Shown piece after piece: positions 26,377 to 34,809 of a stretch of DNA of 64,000 nt; position 1 is the stretch's first letter, and each line of letters begins with the position of its first letter. The stretch comes from Treponema sp. (GTDB taxonomy: Bacteria > Spirochaetota > Spirochaetia > Treponematales > Treponemataceae). The stretch lies in the NCBI GenBank assembly GCA_024402695.1, contig JAKSTG010000002.1:1-64000 (forward strand). The letters are read 5' to 3'. The notes beneath the pieces were generated by a model, which was given only the letters and a program-made list of their open reading frames with translations, was not told the DNA's origin and made no database searches. The translations under genes were made by a program, and so were the position numbers.

Positions 26377-27201
26377 CTATATAAATACGGCACTTTTCAA
26401 CTGTTTTTCAAATAGACGAACATCAAAAGGGCGAGTGCTGGTTTCGATTGTGAACATAAATCTACTGCCTGGGAAAATTCCATTTCGACCGTATAGCAAT
26501 AATTTTTCTAAAGTATGCGAAACATATTCCGGGTCATCCATGCGACCGAAATGTTCAAGGATTATTTCTTTTCGGGTTTCTTTATTCAGCAAAGTAAAAT
26601 CGGGGTAAACGGTAATTTTAAATCCATGCCGGTCGCGGAGTTTATAAGGATATTCATAACGGTAAGGAATACCCAGTGCAGTCAGTTTATTTGCAATAAG
26701 CATTTCACTTTTGGAGCGGACACGCTCTCCCCGGTCCGTTATAAGTTCACCATAATTTTCAGAAAATGCTTTTCCTTTATACTTAACAGAAAGCCATTCC
26801 TTCACAAATTCATCATCCGATAAGACAGAATCGGTCAGGTACTTCCTGCGAACCGGATTTTTTTCTGCCAGGAAATTTTCTAAAGAAGCGGAACCTAGTT
26901 CCGACGGAAGATTATTTAAAAACTTTTCGCAGCCGTTAATTAACTTTCGGACTTTTTTCAGCATGTGCCTGTTATAATCTCTCTGACAATAACGGGAGAT
27001 AATTTTACTGTCTTTCTTTCCAAGGTATTTCCCGCCTGTATCATTTGATTTTGTAATCAAATAAACCTGCGGATATTTTGAAGAACTGTTTATTTTTATG
27101 CGACCTTCCAGAGGATTTTCCTTTAATGATTTCTCTGCCTGGACTTCTAGTTTTTTCAAATATGACAATCGTTCTTTTATTTCAGAAATGATAAGTCTCA
27201 T
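26377..27201 (-). CDS. Uncharacterised protein with PD-(D/E)XK-nuclease-like core
   Basis: This 274-residue protein begins with a basic, helical N-terminal half (RLSYLKKLEVQAEKSLKENPLEGRI...). The C-terminal half has SKSEMLIANKLTALGIPYRYEYP (Glu166), TVYPDFTLL (Asp201) and KEIILEHFGR (Glu216, with His217 where a Lys is usual). This order resembles a PD-(D/E)XK nuclease fold. No methyltransferase or other restriction component is adjacent. I do not recognise a named family. Immediately upstream is the 640-bp repeat-containing gap. Confidence 0.65.
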   Translation of the reverse strand: MRLIISEIKERLSYLKKLEVQAEKSLKENPLEGRIKINSSSKYPQVYLITKSNDTGGKYLGKKDSKIISRYCQRDYNRHMLKKVRKLINGCEKFLNNLPSELGSASLENFLAEKNPVRRKYLTDSVLSDDEFVKEWLSVKYKGKAFSENYGELITDRGERVRSKSEMLIANKLTALGIPYRYEYPYKLRDRHGFKITVYPDFTLLNKETRKEIILEHFGRMDDPEYVSHTLEKLLLYGRNGIFPGSRFMFTIETSTRPFDVRLFEKQLKSAVFI

Positions 27202-27280
27202 TTTTCCTCCAACATATAAATAGAGTTTTTTTTATTGTTTCAGGCAAATTCAAAGGAAAATTTTTGAAAATTTTCGAAAT

Positions 27281-27323
27281 TCTCACACCTTTTGGGAAAA
27301 ATGACAAAAAGGTGTGAGTTTTT
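27281..27323. terminator. Rho-independent-type hairpin A
   Basis: CTCACACCTTTT pairs with AAAAAGGTGTGAG and is followed by a T-run. It is nearly identical to the hairpin at 27479-27523. Confidence 0.75.
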
Positions 27324-27355
27324 TCTATGACAGAACCCGGAAACGACACAACAAA

Positions 27356-27369
27356 AGGGGACAGACCCA
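27356..27369. repeat. GGGGACAGACCC element, intergenic copy
   Basis: AGGGGACAGACCCA matches the copy at 14942-14955 except for the last base. Confidence 0.55.
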
Positions 27370-27478
27370 TCCTTTTCCTTCAAAAACTAATACCATTTTG
27401 AAGTTTTCCCTTTTTGGGGTGAGTTTTTTGTGAAAGAAAAGTCTTTACCGGGGGAAATCGGGTTTTTATGAGATATAA

Positions 27479-27523
27479 AACTCACACCTTTTGAGGGAAA
27501 AACACAAAAAGGTGTGAGTTTTC
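27479..27523. terminator. Rho-independent-type hairpin B
   Basis: CTCACACCTTTT pairs with AAAAAGGTGTGAG and is followed by a shorter T-run. It duplicates hairpin A about 200 bp downstream. Confidence 0.75.
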
Positions 27524-27725
27524 TGTCCAAAAGTACATAGCGCAACCTGCACCGCCATGTCGCCGCCCGCTATGGGCATAAAGCTCCTGCAACTTATAAA
27601 AAATCACGGGAATATTGACTAAAATTTCTATACAAATTTCTAAAATCTCAAGGTAAAATTAAAGTAGAAACTAATGCGCCAGGGATTGGAGCGGCGCCGA
27701 AGGCGTCCACCGCAGGGGCGGCTCG

Positions 27726-27748
27726 ATTGGTGAGCTTGTCGAACCAAT
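27726..27748. repeat. Palindromic element with conserved 11-nt core (copy 2)
   Basis: The arms ATTGGT / ACCAAT flank the core GAGCTTGTCGA. It lies in the GC-rich leader before the GH31 gene. Confidence 0.7.
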
Positions 27749-27843
27749 GAGACGACCCGAGGAGGATGAACGGCAGTGGACCGCGGAAAGCCCGACCCGA
27801 GTTTACGAGGGTGGCGCCCAAAATATTTTTATCAGAGGTATAC

Positions 27844-29835
27844 ATGTTCGTACAGGAAGAAAATGCCCTTATTCTGAAAAAGGGAAACGAAACACTGAAA
27901 ATTGAACCATGGGGAAAAGATGCCCTTCGCGTTCGCTCAACACTGGAACCTGAATTTACAGGAAAGGTTTGGGGTCTTACAGAAGAACCAAAAGCATGTA
28001 AAGCAAAAATTAAAATTTCAAATGCCGGTGCTGAAATTACTAACGGAAAGATGACTGCAAAGTTCAACAACAATGGTGTTCTTTCTTTCTACAAAGGCAG
28101 TGAATGTATTCTTCACGAATATTTCCGTTCTTACGATCCAAGTGCATCAAAAGAAACCTGCTGTACAAAGGTAATTGCTCGTGAATGGAAAGGTCTTCGC
28201 GGTGGCTACGATTACAAACTGACAGTTCGCTTTGACCCTAACGACGGCGAAAAACTTTACGGTATGGGTCAGTACGCCATGCCTTATCTGGACCTGAAAG
28301 GATGTCAGCTTGAACTGGCTCAGCGCAACGGACAGATTACAGTTCCATTCGCAATTTCTTCTCTTGGCTATGGATTCATGTGGAACAATCCTGGAGTTGG
28401 CCGCGCCAGCTTTGGAAAGAACATGACAGAATGGCTCTGTGAATCTACAAAAGAAATGGACTACTGGATTGTAGCCGGCGACACACCTGCTGAAATCATT
28501 GAAAAATATACAGCCTGTGTTGGACGCGCTCCTGTTCTTACAAAAGACTACCTTGGTTTCTGGCAGTGTAAACTGCGTTACCGCACACAGGAAGAAGTTC
28601 TTACTGTTGCACGCAAATACAAAGAAATGGGAATTCACCTGGATGTAATTGTTATCGACTTCTTCCACTGGATTCGCCAGGGCGACTGGGGCTTTGACTC
28701 TGAATACTGGCCTGATCCAAAAGCCATGTGTGATGAACTTCATGCTATGGGTACAAAGGTAATGATTTCTATCTGGCCAAGTGTTGATAAAAAATCTATC
28801 CATTATTACGACATGCTGGATAAAGGTCTTCTGGTTCGTACAGAACGCGGAACAAACCAGACTTACGACTTCATGGGCGACTGTGTTACATTCGATGCTA
28901 CAAATCCTGAAGCACGCAAATACATCTGGGAAGTTGCAAAGAAATCTTATGTTGAATATGGAATCGATATGTTCTGGCTGGACAACGCAGAACCAGACTA
29001 CAACATTTACGACTGGGAAAACTACCGCTATCAGATGGGACCAGCCATTGCATGTACAAACATCTATCCAAAATGCTACAACCAGGCCTTCTACGAAGGA
29101 ATGGTCGAAATGGGTAAAAAGAGCATCGTAAACCTGACTCGTTCAGGATGGTTCGGAAGCCAGAAATACGGTGCAGTTCTCTGGAACGGTGACGTTCAGT
29201 CAACTTGGGAATGTCTTGAAGACTCTATCGCACAGGGCTTGAGCATGGGTATTGCCGGATTCCCTTGGTGGAACACAGACATTGGTGGATTCATGTACGG
29301 TAACCCTGAAGATCCAGCCTTTGTTGAACTTCTGGAACGCTGGGCACAGTTCGCTGTATTCAGCCCAATCATGCGCCTGCATGGTGACCGCGATCCACAC
29401 GATACACCACCACTTTGCAAAGACCCACAGCAGGATTACGGTGGAGGATACCTCTACACAGGCCGTCCAAACGAAATCTGGAGCTACGGACCAAAAGCAC
29501 AGGAAATTCTTGAAGCTCAGATTAAACTGCGCCAGAGCCTGGTTCCTTACATTTCAAAACTTTCAAAAGAAGCCGCAAAAACAGGTGCACCTGTAATGCG
29601 TACAATGTTCTACGAATTCCCTGGCGACGAAAAATGTTGGGACCTTCGTGATCAGTACATGTTCGGTGATGAATACCTGGTTGCCCCGGTTCTTAAGGCT
29701 GGAATCAAATCTCGCAAGGTTTACCTGCCAGCAGGAAAGTGGACTGATATCCGCGACGGAAAAGTTTACGACGGTGGCACAACTGTAGAAGTTGCAACTC
29801 CAATCGAAAGCATTCCTGTTTTCAAGCGGGGATAA
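27844..29835 (+). CDS. Glycoside hydrolase family 31 (alpha-xylosidase/alpha-glucosidase-type)
   Basis: From ATG 27844 this gives 663 residues; the frame upstream runs through the GC-rich repeat and is not protein-like. After a beta-rich N-terminal domain comes the GH31 barrel. The catalytic nucleophile is Asp380 in MFWLDNAEPDYN, with IVNLTRSGWFGSQKYGAVLWNGDVQSTWE and the acid/base region MRLHGDRDPHDTPP following. A C-terminal beta domain closes the protein. No signal peptide is seen, so it probably acts on imported oligosaccharides. The WLDNAEP form suggests alpha-xylosidase-like members, but specificity is inference. A strong terminator follows. Confidence 0.9.
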   Translation: MFVQEENALILKKGNETLKIEPWGKDALRVRSTLEPEFTGKVWGLTEEPKACKAKIKISNAGAEITNGKMTAKFNNNGVLSFYKGSECILHEYFRSYDPSASKETCCTKVIAREWKGLRGGYDYKLTVRFDPNDGEKLYGMGQYAMPYLDLKGCQLELAQRNGQITVPFAISSLGYGFMWNNPGVGRASFGKNMTEWLCESTKEMDYWIVAGDTPAEIIEKYTACVGRAPVLTKDYLGFWQCKLRYRTQEEVLTVARKYKEMGIHLDVIVIDFFHWIRQGDWGFDSEYWPDPKAMCDELHAMGTKVMISIWPSVDKKSIHYYDMLDKGLLVRTERGTNQTYDFMGDCVTFDATNPEARKYIWEVAKKSYVEYGIDMFWLDNAEPDYNIYDWENYRYQMGPAIACTNIYPKCYNQAFYEGMVEMGKKSIVNLTRSGWFGSQKYGAVLWNGDVQSTWECLEDSIAQGLSMGIAGFPWWNTDIGGFMYGNPEDPAFVELLERWAQFAVFSPIMRLHGDRDPHDTPPLCKDPQQDYGGGYLYTGRPNEIWSYGPKAQEILEAQIKLRQSLVPYISKLSKEAAKTGAPVMRTMFYEFPGDEKCWDLRDQYMFGDEYLVAPVLKAGIKSRKVYLPAGKWTDIRDGKVYDGGTTVEVATPIESIPVFKRG

Positions 29836-29860
29836 AATAAAGGCAACCGCCTGATACATA

Positions 29861-29888
29861 ACGCCACCCTTTCGGGTGGCGTTTTTTT
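29861..29888 (+). terminator. Rho-independent terminator after the GH31 gene
   Basis: The stem ACGCCACCC / GGGTGGCGT is followed by a T-run. Confidence 0.9.
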
Positions 29889-29924
29889 ATTTCCACTCCT
29901 CTTTCAAGTTGCTATACTATCCCC

Positions 29925-30161
29925 ATGGACGATTCAGAATACTACGCAATGATGCGCAGACAATATTCACACACTGACAACCTTTTCAAAAAGAAGACCG
30001 CTGCCTCAACCGGCGCAAAAGCTGCTTCCGAAAATACCAACTCAGCTCCAGCCAGCCAGACACCCGGCTCTTTTAATGAACTGACAAAAAAATACGGACA
30101 TGAAGATGCCGAAATGTTTTACGAAAGAAACAAAGAAAATCCGGAGAATGAAAATGAATAA
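29925..30161 (+). CDS. Small hypothetical protein
   Basis: This 78-residue protein has no membrane segment and no recognised domain. It starts MDDSEYYAMMRRQYSHTDNLFKKK, has an Ala/Ser/Thr-rich middle that is probably disordered and ends acidic (YERNKENPENENE). No clear ribosome site precedes the ATG, but a tatactat -10-like sequence lies 12 bases upstream. It overlaps the following PAS gene by 8 bp, suggesting translational coupling, so the two may act together. Confidence 0.6.
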   Translation: MDDSEYYAMMRRQYSHTDNLFKKKTAASTGAKAASENTNSAPASQTPGSFNELTKKYGHEDAEMFYERNKENPENENE

Positions 30162-30531
30162 CCTTTCACAATTTTTTAAATCAATAATCGATCAGGACCA
30201 GGCTTCTGTTGTAGTCTGTGATCTTGAACACACAATCATTTACATGAATCCTGCTTCCTGCAGAAACTACGAAAAATGGGGTGGCGGCACACTTGTAGGA
30301 AAATCCATCATGAACTGCCACAATCCTAATTCTCAGGGGATTATTTACAAAGTTGTAGAGTGGTTCGCCGCAGATAAAAACAACAACAAAGTTCATACCT
30401 TCTTCAATGAAAAACAGAACAAGGATGTTTACATGATTGCTCTTCGCGATGAAGAAGAAAACCTGATCGGCTATTACGAAAAACATGAGTTCCGCACAAA
30501 AGACGAAACTCCTTTTTACGAAATGAATTAA
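30154..30531 (+). CDS. PAS-domain protein
   Basis: From ATG 30154 (ribosome site ggag at 30143-30146) this encodes 125 residues, almost all one PAS fold: IIDQDQASVVVCDLEHTIIYMNPASCRNYEKW, then LVGKSIMNCHNPNSQGIIYKVVEWFAADKNNNKVHTFFNEKQNKDVYMIALRDEEENLIGYYEKHEFR. It carries no output domain, so it is probably a small sensor or ligand-binding module. A terminator follows immediately. Confidence 0.85.
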   Translation: MNNLSQFFKSIIDQDQASVVVCDLEHTIIYMNPASCRNYEKWGGGTLVGKSIMNCHNPNSQGIIYKVVEWFAADKNNNKVHTFFNEKQNKDVYMIALRDEEENLIGYYEKHEFRTKDETPFYEMN

Positions 30532-30551
30532 ACTGATTTGTTCGAAAAAAA

Positions 30552-30580
30552 AGGCGTCCTGTTTAGGACGCCTTTTTTTG
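30552..30580 (+). terminator. Rho-independent terminator after the PAS gene
   Basis: The stem AGGCGTCCT / AGGACGCCT is followed by seven T residues, with an A-run on its left. It could also serve the leftward FMN-reductase gene, whose stop lies at 30586. Confidence 0.88.
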
Positions 30581-30585
30581 TAAAC

Positions 30586-31203
30586 CTATCTGATAAAATT
30601 CATAAAAGTTTTCTTTTCTTTATCTGGAATTCCAAACTTTTCTTTTCCAAGTTGAATTGATTTCATAAGGAAAACCATATTTTCAGCCAAAGTTCTCATC
30701 TGCTGCATTCCTTCCGTGTCTTCTGCTGCCTGTCCAGGAGCAGCACCATGTGCACCATTCCAGTACTGACCGGAAGCAATAGGCATTCCGCTAATTCCAA
30801 AATATTTATTCAGCTGATCATAAGTTGCTGTAATCCCTCCACGGCGGGCAACTGCAACGCTTGCTCCAACCTTCATTGTTTTGTCAAAATGTGAACTGTA
30901 AAAAAGTCTGTCACAAAGAGCTGTCAGTGTAGAGTTTGCAGATGCATAATATACCGGGCTGCCAAGAACAAGACCGTCTGCTTCTTCAAAAAGTTTTGCC
31001 ACTTCGTTCACTTCATCATCAAAAACACATTTACCTTTCTGTCCGCATGATCCACAGGCAACACAACCACGAATTGCTTTGTTTCCAATGTGAACAATCT
31101 GTGTTTCAATTCCTTCTTTTTTGAATACTTTACACATTTCATTAAGAGCTGTAAAAGTATTTCCATTTGCCCTTGGAGAGCCGTTTAACATTAAAACTTT
31201 CAT
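30586..31203 (-). CDS. NADPH-dependent FMN reductase / flavodoxin-family protein
   Basis: This 205-residue protein has the N-terminal FMN-phosphate loop LNGSPRANGNTFTALNEM and VLGSPVYYASANSTLTALCDRLFY. The cysteine-rich CVACGSCGQKGKCVFDD resembles the iron-sulfur flavoprotein subgroup, in which these cysteines hold a [4Fe-4S] cluster. It acts in electron transfer with an unknown partner. It lies 40 bp downstream of the dCMP deaminase gene on the same strand. Confidence 0.87.
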   Translation of the reverse strand: MKVLMLNGSPRANGNTFTALNEMCKVFKKEGIETQIVHIGNKAIRGCVACGSCGQKGKCVFDDEVNEVAKLFEEADGLVLGSPVYYASANSTLTALCDRLFYSSHFDKTMKVGASVAVARRGGITATYDQLNKYFGISGMPIASGQYWNGAHGAAPGQAAEDTEGMQQMRTLAENMVFLMKSIQLGKEKFGIPDKEKKTFMNFIR

Positions 31204-31243
31204 TGTTTTCCTCGTTTTTTTGTAAAGACAATGCAGTTACAAA

Positions 31244-31786
31244 CTACCACTTTGTCAGTTCTGTATATTCCTCTGTTCCAGGCTCATACTGATCAATTAC
31301 GTCCTGCTTGTAAGTTTTTCCATTGGAAACATTAAGAGTTTCAACATCCGGCATAGCAGAAAGAAGACGTACAATTGCCAGGTCACTTTCGAAACTTGTC
31401 ATACTTTTTGCGGCACCGCTTGTATGTGAACCAAGTCTAAGATTTCTGTAAACAAATCTTTTGATTCCAGCCTGTAGACAATATTTCAAACAGTTGTCAC
31501 AAGTAGCCAGATTATTATAAACGGTACATCCGCTCAGATCCTGATGTGCAAAAATAATAGCATTCATTTCTGAATGAACTGCAAAACGATATTTAATAGG
31601 ACGTTCGCTCAAGGTAAGTTTTGATTCATCAGCACCCTGAATAAGTCCGTTATATCCCACAGAAATTACACGGTGATTTTTATCCACGATTACACAACCA
31701 CACTGTGAAGAAGGGTCCTTGGATTTTTTTGAAACCTCAGCGGCAAGGTTCAGAAAGTAGTCATCCCAATCAGACTGTTTTCCCAT
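31244..31786 (-). CDS. dCMP deaminase family protein
   Basis: This 180-residue protein has the zinc-binding deaminase signature HSEMNAIIFA (about residue 91) and TCDNCLKYCLQAGI (about 117), with N-terminal CGCVIVDKNHRVISVGYNG. The family deaminates dCMP to dUMP, supplying thymidylate synthesis; ComEB-type proteins share it. The start gives the usual length. It is downstream of the sigma-factor cluster. Confidence 0.88.
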   Translation of the reverse strand: MGKQSDWDDYFLNLAAEVSKKSKDPSSQCGCVIVDKNHRVISVGYNGLIQGADESKLTLSERPIKYRFAVHSEMNAIIFAHQDLSGCTVYNNLATCDNCLKYCLQAGIKRFVYRNLRLGSHTSGAAKSMTSFESDLAIVRLLSAMPDVETLNVSNGKTYKQDVIDQYEPGTEEYTELTKW

Positions 31787-31807
31787 TTTTGTCTCCTATA
31801 TGATTTA

Positions 31808-33523
31808 TCAGTAAATTCCTTTTACAATCGGGTCAGACCAGAAAGAACTGTATTTGTCTGTTGCCCTTGAAGATTCTTCCCAGAAAGACTGGAAAGCAAA
31901 TGATCTTGGTCTTACAACAATCTTGTTGTCCTGTGCAAACGGCTTAAGGCTGTTAATTCCGCGGCTAAACTTAATATGATGTGCATCAAGATTTCCGAAA
32001 TAATAAGTTTTTACATCTACTTCTTCATCCCAATTATTGTAAGTCATTCCGGCTCCAAGTGCCACGTCAACTGGAACCCAGCCGATTCCACTCAGATAGA
32101 ATTCAGCCCACATATGATTTTTTGCTGAAAGATCAGGGCTTACAAGAATTCCACAATCGGCAAAGGCTGGAACATCAACGGCTCTAAGCAGAGCTGTATA
32201 GATAACTGCGAAGTCATAAGCATCGCCGGATTTTCTTTCCAGAAGATCCAGAGGATTTGCATCATTTTTTCTGAACTTATCTTCAATTGTGTAATTGTTG
32301 ATCATGTAGTTATAAATCAATTTTGCCTTTCTGTAAGGATGTTTTTCGCCTTTACAGATTGTTGCTGCCAGAGTAACTACCTTTTCATTTTCTGCAGGAA
32401 TCAGTTCATCAGAACGAGTTCCAAGAGCATACAGAACATCAGAAAGAGAATCATTTTTAAGTGAAAGGAATCTTTCGTTGATTTCTGTATTGATTTCATT
32501 TACACGCAGAGCAAATGACTGAGTGAAATAAGTTCTGTTCATTAAGTTCTTATCCACTGCAAGCTGGTGAATAAGTGTCTTCTGATAGTTTTCAAGAACA
32601 GGCTGAGGCGAAACTTCAACCAGTTCAACTTCTCTCTGACTTGGCCCAATTACTGGAACAGGACAGCGGAGAGTGATTGTAGAAGGTTCTTTTGTTACAA
32701 CATCAGCAACATCAACTGTGTACTGAACAAGGAACATTTTGTTGTTGCCGCTGAATTTTTTGTGACCGCCTCTTTCATCCAGCTGAATTTCAAAGGCGTT
32801 CGAAAGTCCTGAAGGAGTTTCAATAACAACATAACCGGAAACGGCACCGTCAGGAATACGTACTTTGATTTCTGAATTGGTCCAGTATTCGTAGCCGAAA
32901 TCATCTTCCCAAACAGGCATCATTAATTCCGGAGTTGAAGGAATGTAATCTCTTCCTCCGAAATCGGCATTGAAGTAAACCTTTGACTGTCCGCGGGAAT
33001 CTCCGAAGTTGTTTCCTTCGATTGTAAGCAGATCTCCTACCCAGGCCTTGTTCAAAGAAAGAGGAGCATTGTCCATTTTCAGGGCAGCAATAACAGGTGT
33101 AGAAGTCTGGGAAACATCGTTCTGAACTTCAACCGGAATATCTGTAATGTTTGCAAAGAAGGCCGGCTTTGAACGGAGTTTTCCTTTTCCTACAATTACA
33201 AGCCCGTTCTGAACATTTGAAGGAATTACCAGTTTAATTGTGTTATCAGTCCAGGAAAGATATGAAGAAGCTGTAAGTCTGCTTCCGCTGAACTCAACAT
33301 AGCTCATATCTCTGGTCTTTCCGAAGTTACGGCCGGAAATAACTACAACTTCGCCAGGACTTCCTACAGGAGGATTTATGGCATCAATGTAAGGAACTGG
33401 TTTTGTCTGGTATTTAAAAATAAAAATCCCGCCCATTACAGCCGCAATTATCAAAAGAAAGACAATCGCTCGAATAAGCGGGGATTTTTTAAAGAAATAT
33501 TTTACTGTATCAGTCTTTTTCAC
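31808..33523 (-). CDS. Membrane-anchored IPT/TIG and transglutaminase-like protein, catalytic Cys missing
   Basis: I chose GTG 33523, giving 571 residues and overlapping the anti-sigma gene by 14 bp; a TTG at 33559 is an alternative. An N-terminal membrane helix (about 20-40) is followed by two IPT/TIG-like beta domains (YIDAINPPVGSPGEVVVISGRNFG; WVGDLLTIEGNNFGDS). The C-terminal part looks like a transglutaminase core: the His is in NHMWAEFYL and the Asp in GWVPVDVAL. The expected catalytic cysteine position (G-x-C-x-D/E-F-A) reads GDAYDFA, with Ala at codon 32219-32221. Catalysis is therefore doubtful and a binding or scaffold role is more likely. It probably faces the periplasm. Confidence 0.78.
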   Translation of the reverse strand: MKKTDTVKYFFKKSPLIRAIVFLLIIAAVMGGIFIFKYQTKPVPYIDAINPPVGSPGEVVVISGRNFGKTRDMSYVEFSGSRLTASSYLSWTDNTIKLVIPSNVQNGLVIVGKGKLRSKPAFFANITDIPVEVQNDVSQTSTPVIAALKMDNAPLSLNKAWVGDLLTIEGNNFGDSRGQSKVYFNADFGGRDYIPSTPELMMPVWEDDFGYEYWTNSEIKVRIPDGAVSGYVVIETPSGLSNAFEIQLDERGGHKKFSGNNKMFLVQYTVDVADVVTKEPSTITLRCPVPVIGPSQREVELVEVSPQPVLENYQKTLIHQLAVDKNLMNRTYFTQSFALRVNEINTEINERFLSLKNDSLSDVLYALGTRSDELIPAENEKVVTLAATICKGEKHPYRKAKLIYNYMINNYTIEDKFRKNDANPLDLLERKSGDAYDFAVIYTALLRAVDVPAFADCGILVSPDLSAKNHMWAEFYLSGIGWVPVDVALGAGMTYNNWDEEVDVKTYYFGNLDAHHIKFSRGINSLKPFAQDNKIVVRPRSFAFQSFWEESSRATDKYSSFWSDPIVKGIY

Positions 33524-34220
33524 TCTCAGAGCCCTTATACATATCCGCAGGAAGTTCAATTTCTGTTGTATAAGGTACAGTGTTGTTCGTTCCAGGAATT
33601 GTAATTTTTATAGAGATAGTATTCTCATTATCAAAATTCGGGCGGAAAACGTCAACAACCTGTGGCAGGTTTTCTGAAGAAGCCATTACATTGTTCACAA
33701 CCTGCATTCCAGGACGAACAGTAGATCTGATTCCCTGCTGCATCAATCCTGTTGCATTTGAAGTTCTTGTATTTGAAACAGTTTTAGCTGCCATTGGTGC
33801 CGAAACTGTAACAGGTGCGCTTGCAAGAGCAGGTGCTGAACCGGCTTTTACATCATTTTTATTTGATTTAAGACCTACAGGAAGAACAACGGCAAATACG
33901 GCGGCGGCTGCCATAGCAGGAACTGCATATTTGATTGCTGTTACTACAGGTTTCTTTTCGGAAGCTCCCCAGGCACGTTTTGCGTGTTTGCTGTAGCTCA
34001 TACGGATCTGGAGGCGTTTAAAACCTTCATCCATTTCAAACTGACTCATTTCAGGTGCACCACCAAGAGAAAGCAATTCATGAAGTTTCTTTGCTTTTTC
34101 CAGTTCAGCGGCACATGAAGAACATGACTGAATATGAGCTTCATATTCTTTCACGTAAGAAAGAGGCAGTTCATTATCAAGATACAATGAATGAATATCT
34201 TTAGTTGGGCATGAAGACAT
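33510..34220 (-). CDS. Anti-sigma factor with zinc-finger (zf-HC2) domain
   Basis: This 236-residue protein has an N-terminal zinc-binding motif (EAHIQSCSSC, H-x3-C-x2-C, preceded by an early Cys in CPTKDIHSLYLD). A single membrane helix (AVPAMAAAAVFAVVLPVGL, about 100-120) is followed by a Ser/Thr/Ala-rich periplasmic part. This is the architecture of membrane anti-sigma factors that hold ECF sigma factors inactive. It overlaps the sigma gene by 20 bp and the downstream gene by 14 bp, so the three are translationally coupled. Confidence 0.87.
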   Translation of the reverse strand: MSSCPTKDIHSLYLDNELPLSYVKEYEAHIQSCSSCAAELEKAKKLHELLSLGGAPEMSQFEMDEGFKRLQIRMSYSKHAKRAWGASEKKPVVTAIKYAVPAMAAAAVFAVVLPVGLKSNKNDVKAGSAPALASAPVTVSAPMAAKTVSNTRTSNATGLMQQGIRSTVRPGMQVVNNVMASSENLPQVVDVFRPNFDNENTISIKITIPGTNNTVPYTTEIELPADMYKGSESEKD

Positions 34221-34740
34221 TTTCTTCTCCTATAAGCTTTTCTAACTGTTCTCTGGCTCTAAAAATACGTATTTTTACGTTCCCCTCAGTTATTCCTAAA
34301 ACCTTCCCGATTTCTTTATAATTCAAATCTCCGTATTCACGAAGAATGATTACTTCCTTTAGCTTCTTAGGCAGCTTTTCCAGACATTCCTGGATACGTT
34401 TGATTGTTTCTGCCTTCATAACATCTACTTCACCACTGTCATAGTGTCTGCGGTCTTCATAAAGCACTTTTTCGTAAGCTTTATGTTCGCGATCCTTACG
34501 CTTTACGTAGTTCAAAGAAGCGTTCTTTACTACGCGGATAAGCCAGTATTTGGCATCGTCAAGCGAAGGAAAAACAAGTGATTTTTCGTTTGCCTTAATT
34601 AGAGAATCATGTGCGAGATCTTCCGCTACTTCTTCATCCGCAACAATACGGTATGAAATACGATACAGAAGCTGCATACATTCATCATAAATTTTTTTGA
34701 AATCAGAAGGAGTTCCTGCGTTAACTTCTGTTATCTGCAT
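34201..34740 (-). CDS. ECF-subfamily RNA polymerase sigma factor (sigma-24 type)
   Basis: From ATG 34740 (ribosome site in AAGGACAGGAG) this gives 179 residues; upstream ATG 34758 and TTG 34770 are alternatives. Region 2 is YDECMQLLYRISYRIVADEEVAEDLAHDSLIKA, and region 4 is CLEKLPKKLKEVIILREYGDLNYKEIGKVLGITEGNVKIRIFRAREQLEKLI, a helix-turn-helix for -35 recognition. It presumably directs transcription of an envelope-stress regulon. The paired anti-sigma and membrane proteins are encoded beside it. Confidence 0.9.
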   Translation of the reverse strand: MQITEVNAGTPSDFKKIYDECMQLLYRISYRIVADEEVAEDLAHDSLIKANEKSLVFPSLDDAKYWLIRVVKNASLNYVKRKDREHKAYEKVLYEDRRHYDSGEVDVMKAETIKRIQECLEKLPKKLKEVIILREYGDLNYKEIGKVLGITEGNVKIRIFRAREQLEKLIGEENVFMPN

Positions 34741-34809
34741 TTTCTCCTGTCCTTCCATATTATCCAACAACTTAAGTTCCTATTAGTTACAGAAAATTGT
34801 GAAAATTTA

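Larger units (their letters stand above)
27202..27843. other. Gene-poor 640-bp stretch with duplicated hairpins and a GC-rich leader
   Basis: No convincing gene is present. From left to right it holds: hairpin A (27281-27323); a GGGGACAGACCC element (27356-27369); a half-copy of the hairpin (27410-27430); hairpin B (27479-27523); an AT-rich stretch; and, from about 27676 to 27815, a GC-rich segment containing a palindromic element (27726-27748) just ahead of the GH31 gene. Confidence 0.7.

Noticed and set aside
28147-28803. 218-codon minus-strand open frame
   Set aside because: It is the antisense of the GH31 gene and is explained by that gene's codon pattern.
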